NCBI RefSeq assembly: GCF_004917075.1
Contig: NZ_SSYB01000004.1
Coordinates: forward strand, 832,546 to 896,545
DNA length: 64,000 nt
Direction of reading: 5' to 3'
Source of the DNA: Geomonas edaphica
GTDB lineage: Bacteria > Desulfobacterota > Desulfuromonadia > Geobacterales > Geobacteraceae
Each line of letters opens with the position of its first letter. The first letter of the stretch is position 1. Positions 46,128 through 56,626 of the stretch are shown one piece after another. Made by a program: the position numbers and the translations under genes. The notes below the pieces were generated by a model. That model saw only the letters and a program-made list of their open reading frames with translations. It was not told where the DNA came from and did not search any database.

Positions 46128-46794
46128 GGCGCTCGAGATGTTCCTTTGCTTGCAGTTGTGTGGGGTGGTCCGTGCCTGAGCTGCGAATCGCTTTGCCGGT
46201 CGCCGCTGCGGCCTTCCCCGGGAATCTGAGCGCCATGAGGGCGTCTCGGTCGTCGGGGGTGATGATCTGCAGCGTCGCCAGCTCGTCCAAGTCCACGGGG
46301 CGGGCGTGTTCTACGGTGAAGGCGAAGTCCTCGGTGTCGAAGTCGGAGCCGGGCCGGTAAGTGCTGCGCACCAGCGCCTGCAGCGCCGTGGGATGTGCCG
46401 CCATGTGCGCGCGCCAGGCGTCGCGCTGCTCCTGTTTCATCCCGTAATACCAGATGTGATGAGAGAACTCGTGCAGCATGAGAGAGCAGAGCTGGTCACG
46501 GGTGTACTCCTGGTAGAGGTTGCGGTAGATCACTTTCGAGTCGCGTCGGTACGCACCGAGATGGTCCTTCACCTCGCTCGGCATCATGACCTCGTCGAAA
46601 GAGGGACCGGAAACACTCAGGGTGCTGCGCTGCGGGTCGTAGCGGTCGAAGAGAAGACGAAGAAACGGGTCCTCATGGGATAGTTTCTTCGCCAAGTCCC
46701 CCTGCCCGAAGCTGACCGGGACATAGGTCGTGCTGCAGCCGGCCAGCATGAGCGCGAGCAGCAGCATGGACAGTTTTTTTACGACAGGGTGCAT
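46114..46794 (-). CDS. Lipoprotein with HExxH motif, putative metallopeptidase
   Basis: A 226-residue protein with a lipobox (LLLALMLAGC). HEFSH at residues 108-112 is a zincin-type HExxH motif, in LMLHEFSHHIWYY. No third ligand is obvious. The stop overlaps the rhomboid-like gene start, so they form a unit with it. Possible periplasmic zinc peptidase; substrate unknown. Confidence 0.68.
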   Translation of the reverse strand: MHPVVKKLSMLLLALMLAGCSTTYVPVSFGQGDLAKKLSHEDPFLRLLFDRYDPQRSTLSVSGPSFDEVMMPSEVKDHLGAYRRDSKVIYRNLYQEYTRDQLCSLMLHEFSHHIWYYGMKQEQRDAWRAHMAAHPTALQALVRSTYRPGSDFDTEDFAFTVEHARPVDLDELATLQIITPDDRDALMALRFPGKAAAATGKAIRSSGTDHPTQLQAKEHLERHEDN

Positions 46795-46965
46795 TAGGAC
46801 TCCCGGGGGGCGGCGCTGCCGACACGGCGGAAATGTAACACATTACCGCCGGACAGCGCAACCAAACGCGCTGGGGCCATCTTGTAAAGCCCTCACATAA
46901 ATGAATGCTGTTGATTATTCGTTTTACCTCCCCTAAAATGTGCCGTTAAAAACCAAGGGGAAACA

Positions 46966-48528
46966 GTGACGCGCGTCCTACTCATTGCAGACACCGAAAG
47001 GGTGCAACGTATCTTCCAGTCCATGGCGGAGCAGGGTTCCCTGCAGTTGCAGACCGCCTCGACCCTCCCCCTGGGAGAGCTCGAACTTACCGCCTCTTCC
47101 CCCGAATTCACCTTCGTGCAGAGCCGCATCTCCGGTTTTTCCGGCGATATCCTACTGCGTCATCTCGACAAGATGCTCCCCTCCGGCGGGAAGCTCGTGC
47201 TTTTGGCCGGTGACAGCGAGGACGCCGCCCAGGCCAAAAGGCAGGGGAGGACCTCACTCGACCTCACCATGACCGATGCCTTCCTGGAACGCAGCGTAGC
47301 CGCGCTTCTGGCCGGGATTGCGCTTCCGGAGCCGCCGGGAAAGGAGCTGCCGGTAGAGGATACACCCGCGCAGGAGCCGCAAGCTCCGGAGCCGCAGGTA
47401 TTGGAAACCGCAACGGCAGCAAAGCGTACGACCGCGAGGACCAAGGGGGGCGCGCCCGTACCTGATGCGACGGCAGTAGCCGCGGGGAAAGAAGCGGGCC
47501 CCCAGGACGAGGAGGAGGTCGAGACGCCTGCCTTCGTTCCGTTTCAGCCGAAGGCCTGGGAGCCGGCGGCGTTCACTCCCAAAGCGCCGGAACCGGAAGT
47601 GTCAGAACCGAAGGTAGCCGAGGAGTATCCCGAGGTGCCGCGCGCCGCTGGGAAGGCGGCAGCCTCGGCATTCGAGGAGGTCATGCAGCGGGCCGAGACG
47701 GACATCGCGCCGATAGATGCCTCCATGCTCGAGGTGGAGGACCACGTCGAGGTAGGCAGGAAAGTGGTGGACGCGGCTTCGCGGCAAACGCCGTCAACTG
47801 CTGCCGCCGCTGACGAAACTATGGTGGTGGGTGGAGGATATTACGCCGGGGAGACCGTGGCTGAGGCGCTTCGCAAGGCCCAGCAGACCAAGCGGCGCAG
47901 GCCGTACCTCTTTATCGTGCCGGTGCTGCTTCTTCTCGCCGTGCCTTTGGTTTCCTACCTCGCGGGGAAGATTTCGGCCCCTCCTGAAAAGCCTGTGGCT
48001 AAGCCCGCATCGCCCCACAAGCCCGGGAGCGCTCCCGCTGGCGGGCAGACTGCTCCGAAGACGGCAGCACCGGTGCAAAGCCCAGCGCCTGCGGCGCCAC
48101 CCGCAGCAAAGGTGCCCCCCGCGCAGCCTGCTCCGTCCGCTCCCGTCCAGCCGCAGGCAGCGCCTAAAAAGGGAATCGAAAAGCTCCCGGAGATGCTGGA
48201 AGGGACCAAGCTGGACGCCGAGTACGGCAGGAAAAATCCAGGATGGGTGCGCTACGTCGGCCTTAGAGCGGAGTACAAACTCTTCAAGGAGAACAACCTG
48301 TACCGGGCCATCCAGGTGATACCGGTTTCCGGCGGGGTCATCTCCGATGACCTGTTCAAGAGGGTGCTGAGGCAGTTCGGTGCCGTGGAGAGCTACCGCG
48401 TCGAGTCGAGCGTCCCGAAAGACGGGTACGTCATCGAGCAGTGTTCCGCCCCCGGGGACCTGGCGCTCACCATATACCGCCACAAGGACAGCAGCAAGAT
48501 TAAGGCCCTGGTGGTCTATTACCGTTGA
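46966..48528 (+). CDS. Single-pass membrane protein with receiver-like N terminus
   Basis: A 520-residue protein from GTG 46966 (AAGGGG upstream). The first 115 residues look like a degenerate response-regulator fold (RVLLIADTERVQRIFQ, GGKLVLLAGDSEDA). A Pro/Glu/Ala-rich linker follows, then a membrane helix near 310-330 (YLFIVPVLLLLAVPLVSYLA), a second Pro/Ala linker (350-400) and a C-terminal domain with VRYVGLRAEYKLFKENNLYRA. No phosphoacceptor context is convincing. The next gene begins one base after the stop, so they are coupled. No family recognised. Confidence 0.68.
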   Translation: MTRVLLIADTERVQRIFQSMAEQGSLQLQTASTLPLGELELTASSPEFTFVQSRISGFSGDILLRHLDKMLPSGGKLVLLAGDSEDAAQAKRQGRTSLDLTMTDAFLERSVAALLAGIALPEPPGKELPVEDTPAQEPQAPEPQVLETATAAKRTTARTKGGAPVPDATAVAAGKEAGPQDEEEVETPAFVPFQPKAWEPAAFTPKAPEPEVSEPKVAEEYPEVPRAAGKAAASAFEEVMQRAETDIAPIDASMLEVEDHVEVGRKVVDAASRQTPSTAAAADETMVVGGGYYAGETVAEALRKAQQTKRRRPYLFIVPVLLLLAVPLVSYLAGKISAPPEKPVAKPASPHKPGSAPAGGQTAPKTAAPVQSPAPAAPPAAKVPPAQPAPSAPVQPQAAPKKGIEKLPEMLEGTKLDAEYGRKNPGWVRYVGLRAEYKLFKENNLYRAIQVIPVSGGVISDDLFKRVLRQFGAVESYRVESSVPKDGYVIEQCSAPGDLALTIYRHKDSSKIKALVVYYR

Positions 48529-48529
48529 T

Positions 48530-49876
<1,347 letters not shown>

Positions 49877-49883
49877 GAAGAGA

Positions 49884-50603
49884 TCAAGGGATGGGGATCG
49901 CCGAGCGTTCCCCTTCTTCCGTATAGTAGCCGATGTTGTCGTTCGACATCGCGTTGTCCTGCGGTGCGGGAATCTCCGGGAGGGCCGTCTTCGCGGTGGT
50001 TTCAGCAGGCTGCGGTTTTTGCTGCAGCACCTCTTTCGGGGCGGGAACGCTAGCCTTCACCTTCGCCTTGAACTCCTCGGCCTTCCCCTGCGCCGCATCG
50101 TCTACCCAGCCGTCCACCTTCTGCCGCACCAGCGCTTCTATGCTGTCCTTGAGCGGCGTGTAGGCCGCCTCCTGCTTCACCGGCTTTACGCGCTGCAACT
50201 GATCAAAAACTCGCTTCGAATAACGGTCCCGCTTGTCCGGTGTCTGGCTGTTGTAGCAGCCGATTGCCTTCCAGTTGTAGCCGTACTTCTCTATGCACAT
50301 GGAGAGGATCCATGCGCCGGTCTTGACGCTGTTGCACGGGTCGCCCAGTGAGTTCCAGCGCTGCTTGCCGATGGTGGAGGCCCAGCTGGAATTGATCTGC
50401 ATCAGGCCGAAATCGTAGGTTCCGTTGGTGTTGTAGTTGACTGCGGCGGGGTTGAAGTTGGATTCGACCTTGGCGATCGCCCGCAGGATCTGCGGGTTGA
50501 TGCCGTACTCGATGCCAGCTTCCTCGAAACAGAAGGCCGAGGCGTCGGTTGTCAGCGCCAGGGTCAAGGCGGCAGCCGCATAAAGCAGTCTGGCTTTACC
50601 CAT
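49884..50603 (-). CDS. Lytic transglycosylase (SLT domain), exported
   Basis: A 239-residue protein starting at 50603 (MGKARLLYAAAALTLALTTDASA), with AGAGGAA upstream. The signal peptide is clear. The SLT domain (about 25-140) has the catalytic Glu in AIAKVESNFNP and downstream GLMQINSSW and CYNSQTP, typical of family 1 lytic transglycosylases similar to IagB/PilT-associated ones. It cuts peptidoglycan. The C terminus is a Pro/Ala-rich tail. It converges with the LysM gene, which also acts at the cell wall. Confidence 0.87.
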   Translation of the reverse strand: MGKARLLYAAAALTLALTTDASAFCFEEAGIEYGINPQILRAIAKVESNFNPAAVNYNTNGTYDFGLMQINSSWASTIGKQRWNSLGDPCNSVKTGAWILSMCIEKYGYNWKAIGCYNSQTPDKRDRYSKRVFDQLQRVKPVKQEAAYTPLKDSIEALVRQKVDGWVDDAAQGKAEEFKAKVKASVPAPKEVLQQKPQPAETTAKTALPEIPAPQDNAMSNDNIGYYTEEGERSAIPIP

Positions 50604-50765
50604 CTTCAAGTTCCTCTTACGTGGGGTAGGATCGGTGCCCGGCCGGGTGGCCGGAGCACGACCCGGTCCATAATACATTTTCCGCGGTGCCGTGTCACCC
50701 CCCTAATGTTCCGCGCTCCGACTCCCCCTCCTTGCCGGCTCCTTCGCCGACTTCTCGAAACCAAA

Positions 50766-50800
50766 CAAAAAGAAGGCCCGACCTTGCGGCCGAGCCTTCT
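50766..50800 (-). terminator. Rho-independent terminator of gdhA
   Basis: AGAAGGC and GCCTTCT form a stem followed on the minus strand by TTTTT, 27 bases past the gdhA stop. Confidence 0.82.
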
Positions 50801-50826
50801 CGTTTCTTGCTATGGTAGCGCCGGAA

Positions 50827-52209
<1,383 letters not shown>

Positions 52210-52223
52210 TCACTCTTTAATCA

Positions 52224-52275
52224 GCATAGAGAGAGGAACTCCCAGCTTCTGCCTGAAATGTGGACTCCTCTATGC
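52224..52275 (-). promoter_or_regulatory. Stem-loop in the gdhA leader
   Basis: GCATAGAG and CTCTATGC are perfect 8-base arms 36 bases apart, upstream of gdhA. A second pairing (GAGGA with TCCTC) inside overlaps it, so two alternative folds are possible. No known riboswitch is recognised. Confidence 0.5.
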
Positions 52276-52294
52276 ACGAGATGAACCATTTTTG

Positions 52295-52306
52295 TGCATA
52301 TATGCA
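52295..52306. promoter_or_regulatory. Perfect 12-base palindrome upstream of gdhA
   Basis: TGCATATATGCA is an exact palindrome in the AT-rich part of the region, about 120 bases from the gdhA start. It could be an operator for a dimeric repressor. The rest of the gap from 52177 to 52477 contains no gene that I can support. Confidence 0.45.
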
Positions 52307-52477
52307 AATAAATTAGGCATGCAGTGGGAAGTGTGCTGAATTTAGAGGCAAAACACGGGTGGGGGCTGTGTGTGGCTGCTGCAAAAATGATCAGTTGGTC
52401 AGACGGAGTTTACATTAGCTACTCTTTTTAATTTTTGAAACTACACAGGAGGGCGCGTGCGCGTCGGGCAGAAAATG

Positions 52478-52514
52478 AAAAAGGGGGGCGCGGGTGATCC
52501 GCGCCCCCCTTTGT
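52478..52514 (-). terminator. Terminator of the PilT-like gene
   Basis: A very GC-rich stem (GGGGGGCGCGG with CCGCGCCCCCC, loop GTGAT) is followed on the minus strand by TTTTT. It lies 18 bases past the gene's stop. Confidence 0.85.
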
Positions 52515-52531
52515 GTGTGACGGGGATCGGG

Positions 52532-53602
52532 CTAGTTGGTGAACATGAGCTTCCGCTCCAGGTCCATGGAGTGGGAGAGGCGCTTTGCCTCCTCCATAGT
52601 GATCTGTTCCTGCTCGTGGAGCTGTATCAGGTGCTGGTCGAGGGTCTGCATCTGGTACTGGCTGCGGCCGTTCTCCATGTGCGCCTCGATTTCGTCGAGC
52701 CTTCCCTCGCGGATGCAGCTCTGGATGGTCGTGGTGGCGCGCATGATCTCGAGGACGGGGATGATGTTCTCGCCGGTCTTGTTCATCACGAGGCGGATGG
52801 AGACGGTTGCCACAAGGATGTCCGCCAGGCGCTGGCGCACGATCTCCTGTGCGTCAGGGGGGAAGTGTCCCACGATCCTGTTGATGGTCGAGACGGCACC
52901 CTGGGTATGCAGCGTGGAAAGGACCAGGTGGCCCGTCTCGGCGGCCATGAGGCATGACTCGATGGTGTCGGTGTCGCGCATCTCGCCCACCATGATCAGG
53001 TCCGGGTCCATGCGCAACGCGGCCCTTAGCGCCGAGCTGAAGCTGTCGGTGTCGATGCCGACCTCGCGCTGGATGATGCAGCTCTTCTCGGAGTGGAAGA
53101 GGAACTCGATGGGATCCTCGATGGTGATGCAGTTGTAGCTGAAGTTCTCGTTGATGTAGCGCAGCATGGAGGCGAGCGTGGTCGACTTGCCGTTGCCGGT
53201 GGGGCCGGTGACCAGAATGAGGCCGTTGGGGGCCTTCGCGATCTCGCCCAGTACCGGGGGGAGGCGCAACTCTTCGAAGGTCCCTATGTGGGCCGGGATT
53301 ACCCTCATGATGATGCCGAAATGACCGCGCTGCCGGAAGATGCTGACGCGAAAGCGCGCCCCGCTCGGCAGTGAGAAGGATGTGTCGAACTCCTTCTGGT
53401 CGGGTTCCCAGCGGCGGCCGTGGTGCGTCATGATCTGCGCGGCGATGAACTCGGTGTCCTCAGCGGTGAGGTTCGGGAGCTTGGAGCGGATGATCTGCCC
53501 CTTGCCGCGGAAGAATGGAGGGTTGTCGACCTCGAAATGCACGTCGGAAACCTTCTTGCTGAAGGCTATTTCAAGAATCTGGACGAAGATCTTGGCATCC
53601 AT
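52532..53602 (-). CDS. PilT-family twitching/retraction ATPase
   Basis: A 356-residue protein, PilT-length. Residues 1-100 are the N-terminal domain (KVSDVHFEVDNPPFFRGKG). Walker A GPTGNGKSTTL lies near 133, the Asp box (IEDPIE), Walker B (DPDLIMVGEMRD) and the His box (STLHTQGA) follow. It likely powers type IV pilus retraction or a related machine. Geobacter genomes carry several PilT paralogues; this one has no pilus genes beside it. It lies 33 bases after the DUF4388 gene, so it may be co-transcribed. Confidence 0.9.
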   Translation of the reverse strand: MDAKIFVQILEIAFSKKVSDVHFEVDNPPFFRGKGQIIRSKLPNLTAEDTEFIAAQIMTHHGRRWEPDQKEFDTSFSLPSGARFRVSIFRQRGHFGIIMRVIPAHIGTFEELRLPPVLGEIAKAPNGLILVTGPTGNGKSTTLASMLRYINENFSYNCITIEDPIEFLFHSEKSCIIQREVGIDTDSFSSALRAALRMDPDLIMVGEMRDTDTIESCLMAAETGHLVLSTLHTQGAVSTINRIVGHFPPDAQEIVRQRLADILVATVSIRLVMNKTGENIIPVLEIMRATTTIQSCIREGRLDEIEAHMENGRSQYQMQTLDQHLIQLHEQEQITMEEAKRLSHSMDLERKLMFTN

Positions 53603-53635
53603 GGTTGCCCCTTTCGTGCTCTCGGCCCGCCCGCC

Positions 53636-55345
53636 CTATTTCTGGGCGCAGCGCTTGCGGTACAGGATGTTGTCTATAACGAGCCCCGCGTGCTGCGCGA
53701 GGATCTCTAGAAGCGGCAGTTGCGGGTCGGTTCCGGCGCCGGCGCCGAAGTCGGCGTAGATGATGGCGATGACGCGTCCGAAGCTTTTCACCGGGAGGAG
53801 CAGTGCCTTGCCGCTAATCGGAGCCCCGACGGCACCGTAGATGGTGTCGCGCAGCGACTGGTCCGCGTCGCCGTAGCAGAGTTCGCCGCCTAACGCCTTT
53901 TGGTACAGCGACTCCTCGGGCGCGTTCAGGCGCAGCTTGACCGAGGTGACGGCGCCGTCCGCGCCGATTCCCATGGCGCGCTCGGCGATGAGTTCTGAGC
54001 GGACCACGACCAGGGTGACGCCGCGGCGAAAGACGCCGCAAACGGCCTGCAACAGCGCGAAGGTGACCTCGGCGGCCTCGCGCTGCTCGGCAAGAGCCGC
54101 GAACTGCGCACGAAACTGCGCGGGGAGCTGCGAGGTGGGGGCGCCTGTCTGTCGCTTAAGGCATGCTGCAAGCGCCTGGCACCCGGCGATCAGGTCGGCG
54201 ATGAAGCTCTCGCCGCGATAATCGCGGCAGGCGCGGGGCAGCACCGCCGTTACGCCGTACTCCTGCGCCGAGGCGGCGAGCTGGAAGTCGTCTGGAGCGG
54301 CGAAGAGCACGATGGGGAGGGCCGGGTGGCGCTCGCGGATCTGCTGCAGCAGCGCCGCAACGTCGCGGCCATTTCTGCCGCGGTCCTCCCCCGCATCCAG
54401 CAGAAGCAGCGGCGACTTCTCGCGGGAGCGGGTCTGTTCGATAAAGGGAGCAAGCTGGAGGGGATCGTCGGTGGCGCAGACAAAGCGCGGGCCGCAAACC
54501 GCCGAGATGCACTCACGTATCAGCCTGGAGGAGGTGACGAGGATCACCCCGAGCGTCGCTTCCGCTTCGGCGGCACGCGCGGAAGCCCCTTCGAGGTAGT
54601 CGAAAAGCTCCTGCTGCTCGTGTGCCGGAATCCCGGAGAGCTCCTTCTGCAGCCTGCCGGCGATGGTGTCGGGGGGCTCCTCCTTGATGGCGGAGAAGAA
54701 CCTCGGGATGCGGCTTTCCAGCTCGTCGAGCTCTTCGAGCCCGAGGTCGGCGGCAGATATGCCGGAGCCGGACTGAGACTCGGCGACCGGTGGCGCGCCG
54801 AAGATGGACTCCGGGGTCAGCGTGCCGTCGCGCTTACGCTCGTCGTAGATGCGCAGGGCGTCCATCAGGATGCTCTGCGTGTTCATATGGATCTGCGTGT
54901 TCGCCTTTTCCGGGAAGTAGCGATAGTCGTCGGAAACGACGATCTCGTTGACGTCGAGGCAGAAAGTCCCCTTGGTCCAGGTGAGGACATCGACGATGGT
55001 CATCTCGATGAGTGCCTCGAGCCCCTGGTACGCGGCCTGGGTCTCGACGATTCCCTCCTCGATGAGCATCTGGATGATCGGCTTACGCTCCGAACCGGCC
55101 CTTTGCTGCTCCTTGAGGGCCTGCTCCAGCGCCTCGCGGCTCAGAAGCCCCATGTCGATCATGACCTGGCCGATGCGGATGCTGTTGTTGACGTGGTTGG
55201 CGCTGACGATGAAACCGTCCCGGAAGACAAGCTGGCTCTCCCCCTTGCTGCTTTTGAGCGTGAGGGTGCCGGTCTTGCCGGTTTGGTGCAGCAGCTGGAT
55301 GACATCCACTAGGGGAAGGTGTTCCAAATCGCCTTCGAAGGACAT
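53636..55345 (-). CDS. DUF4388/PATAN-type protein with MshEN-like motif
   Basis: A 569-residue protein. Residues 1-55 are a PATAN/DUF4388 domain (GDLEHLPLVDVIQLLHQTGKTGTL). Next, RIGQVMIDMGLLSREALEQ with downstream LKEQ fits the MshEN c-di-GMP pattern (about 57-80). The middle contains a degenerate receiver-like part (about 270-380) and the C terminus a GAF-like domain. No DNA-binding or catalytic motif is seen. It probably acts as a signalling adaptor for the PilT-like ATPase downstream; that is inference from operon position. Confidence 0.75.
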   Translation of the reverse strand: MSFEGDLEHLPLVDVIQLLHQTGKTGTLTLKSSKGESQLVFRDGFIVSANHVNNSIRIGQVMIDMGLLSREALEQALKEQQRAGSERKPIIQMLIEEGIVETQAAYQGLEALIEMTIVDVLTWTKGTFCLDVNEIVVSDDYRYFPEKANTQIHMNTQSILMDALRIYDERKRDGTLTPESIFGAPPVAESQSGSGISAADLGLEELDELESRIPRFFSAIKEEPPDTIAGRLQKELSGIPAHEQQELFDYLEGASARAAEAEATLGVILVTSSRLIRECISAVCGPRFVCATDDPLQLAPFIEQTRSREKSPLLLLDAGEDRGRNGRDVAALLQQIRERHPALPIVLFAAPDDFQLAASAQEYGVTAVLPRACRDYRGESFIADLIAGCQALAACLKRQTGAPTSQLPAQFRAQFAALAEQREAAEVTFALLQAVCGVFRRGVTLVVVRSELIAERAMGIGADGAVTSVKLRLNAPEESLYQKALGGELCYGDADQSLRDTIYGAVGAPISGKALLLPVKSFGRVIAIIYADFGAGAGTDPQLPLLEILAQHAGLVIDNILYRKRCAQK

Positions 55346-55470
55346 GGCGGTACCCTTGTTAGCCTGGCGGCGGGTGAGCTGGAGCGGGTTTAGCGGGGAG
55401 ATTCTAGCATGGGGTCGGGGCTAAGTAAACGGGAATTGCTGGGGATTTCTTAAAAACGGAGGAGGGGTGA

Positions 55471-56307
55471 TCAGGCGGCTTCGAGCTCGCCGGTGTGGCT
55501 TAACCAGGCAAGGCCCAGGGCGAGGAGCCCGGCTACGCCACCCATGGTGAGGTTGCGGCTCGCGTAGTGAGCGTTGCGCTCGGCAAGGAAGGCAAGGAAA
55601 TCATCCCTTTGCGCGATCATGCGCTCCAGGTGTCGGCCGTCTTCCCGGATCGTCTTCAGTCCGCTGCGGCCGCAGCGGCGCAGCGCGGTGCTGTCCTCGA
55701 CGGTTTGCATGAGCCTGCCGAGCATGGCGAAAATGGCGCTACCGCGGTTGCCGCCGCTTGCCATCTCGCGCCGGAAAACGGGGAGCGCCTCTTCGAAGAG
55801 GCTCGGCAGCCCGGCCAGCGCCTCTTCCCTCAGGCCGCCTCCCTGGAAGCGGTTTCTGACCCGGTGCGCCGCACCGGGCTCCCCTTGGTCGAAGAAAAGG
55901 GCGGCGAGCCGGGTGATCGAAGCGCGCAGCGCGCCTTCGTCGCGCCCGTTGCTGCAGGCGCTGGCGCAGAGCATGAGCCCGGCCAGGAAGATGTACCCCT
56001 TGTGGCAGCTGGTGCCGATAGCACGCTGCACCGCGCTTTCCGCGGCAACCCCGAGACGCACCTGTTCGTTCAGCTCCTCGCCGCGCGCGACGGCGTCGCA
56101 GAGGTCGAGCAGGTACAGGGAGACGATCTTTAGGGACGCCTCCATGCGCTCGACCGAGAGCTCGGGATGCGAGCCGCTGTCGCAGAGATCCACCAGCCCC
56201 GGTTTCGGGGTGAGGTAGAGCTCCATGAAGGCGCCGCGCACCAGATTATTGGTCAGTCTTGTCAGGTGTGCCGTCATCGCTTCGGGAATGTCTCCGCACT
56301 TAGTCAT
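55471..56307 (-). CDS. CitG/MdcB-like triphosphoribosyl-dephospho-CoA synthase family protein
   Basis: A 278-residue protein; the start at 56307 has AGGTG upstream and the frame extends another 74 codons with no good site. The core has LYLTPKPGLVDLCDSGSHPELS near residue 30 and GTSCHKGYIFLAGLML near 100, matching the family that makes the prosthetic-group precursor of citrate and malonate lyases. No acyl-carrier or lyase gene is seen in the window, so it may serve a different phosphoribosyl transfer. The C terminus has a membrane-like helix (MGGVAGLLALGLAWLS). Confidence 0.72.
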   Translation of the reverse strand: MTKCGDIPEAMTAHLTRLTNNLVRGAFMELYLTPKPGLVDLCDSGSHPELSVERMEASLKIVSLYLLDLCDAVARGEELNEQVRLGVAAESAVQRAIGTSCHKGYIFLAGLMLCASACSNGRDEGALRASITRLAALFFDQGEPGAAHRVRNRFQGGGLREEALAGLPSLFEEALPVFRREMASGGNRGSAIFAMLGRLMQTVEDSTALRRCGRSGLKTIREDGRHLERMIAQRDDFLAFLAERNAHYASRNLTMGGVAGLLALGLAWLSHTGELEAA

Positions 56308-56346
56308 ATGCACCTGGAAATCATAGCATCGTTTGGCGCAAGAACG

Positions 56347-56362
56347 TAATGTGTATACATTA
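56347..56362. promoter_or_regulatory. Inverted repeat and promoter between the CitG-like gene and mrcA
   Basis: TAATGT-GTAT-ACATTA is a symmetric dyad. It overlaps a plus-strand -10 (TACATT, 56356-56361), with TTGGCG as -35 at 56333-56338 (17-base spacer). Binding of a regulator is inferred. The remaining bases to the mrcA start at 56627 hold nothing I can name. Confidence 0.45.
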
Positions 56363-56626
56363 TGCGGTAATAAGGCGCCCTCCCCGAACGGCTGCTGCCG
56401 CGTGGGGAAGGCCTCCCCGCCCCACATTAACCTTGAATTACTGAGCCCATCTGGGATAATCTTCACTCCTGGCGCCCCCAGTGGGGCGCGGCACACCAGA
56501 TGCACCCGCAGGTTCCCGACCGGCTCCACCTAGCCGCAGGCAAAGGAGCTTCTCCCCCTCGCCCGCAACCGGCCTTCCGGGTATACCCCAGCGTACGCAT
56601 CAATCCCGATCGGAGATCCTCGCGAC

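Noticed and set aside
52340-52460. sigma54 promoter upstream of gdhA
   Set aside because: TGGCTGCTGCA on the plus strand has the wrong spacing, and I found no GG-N10-GC match in the gdhA direction.
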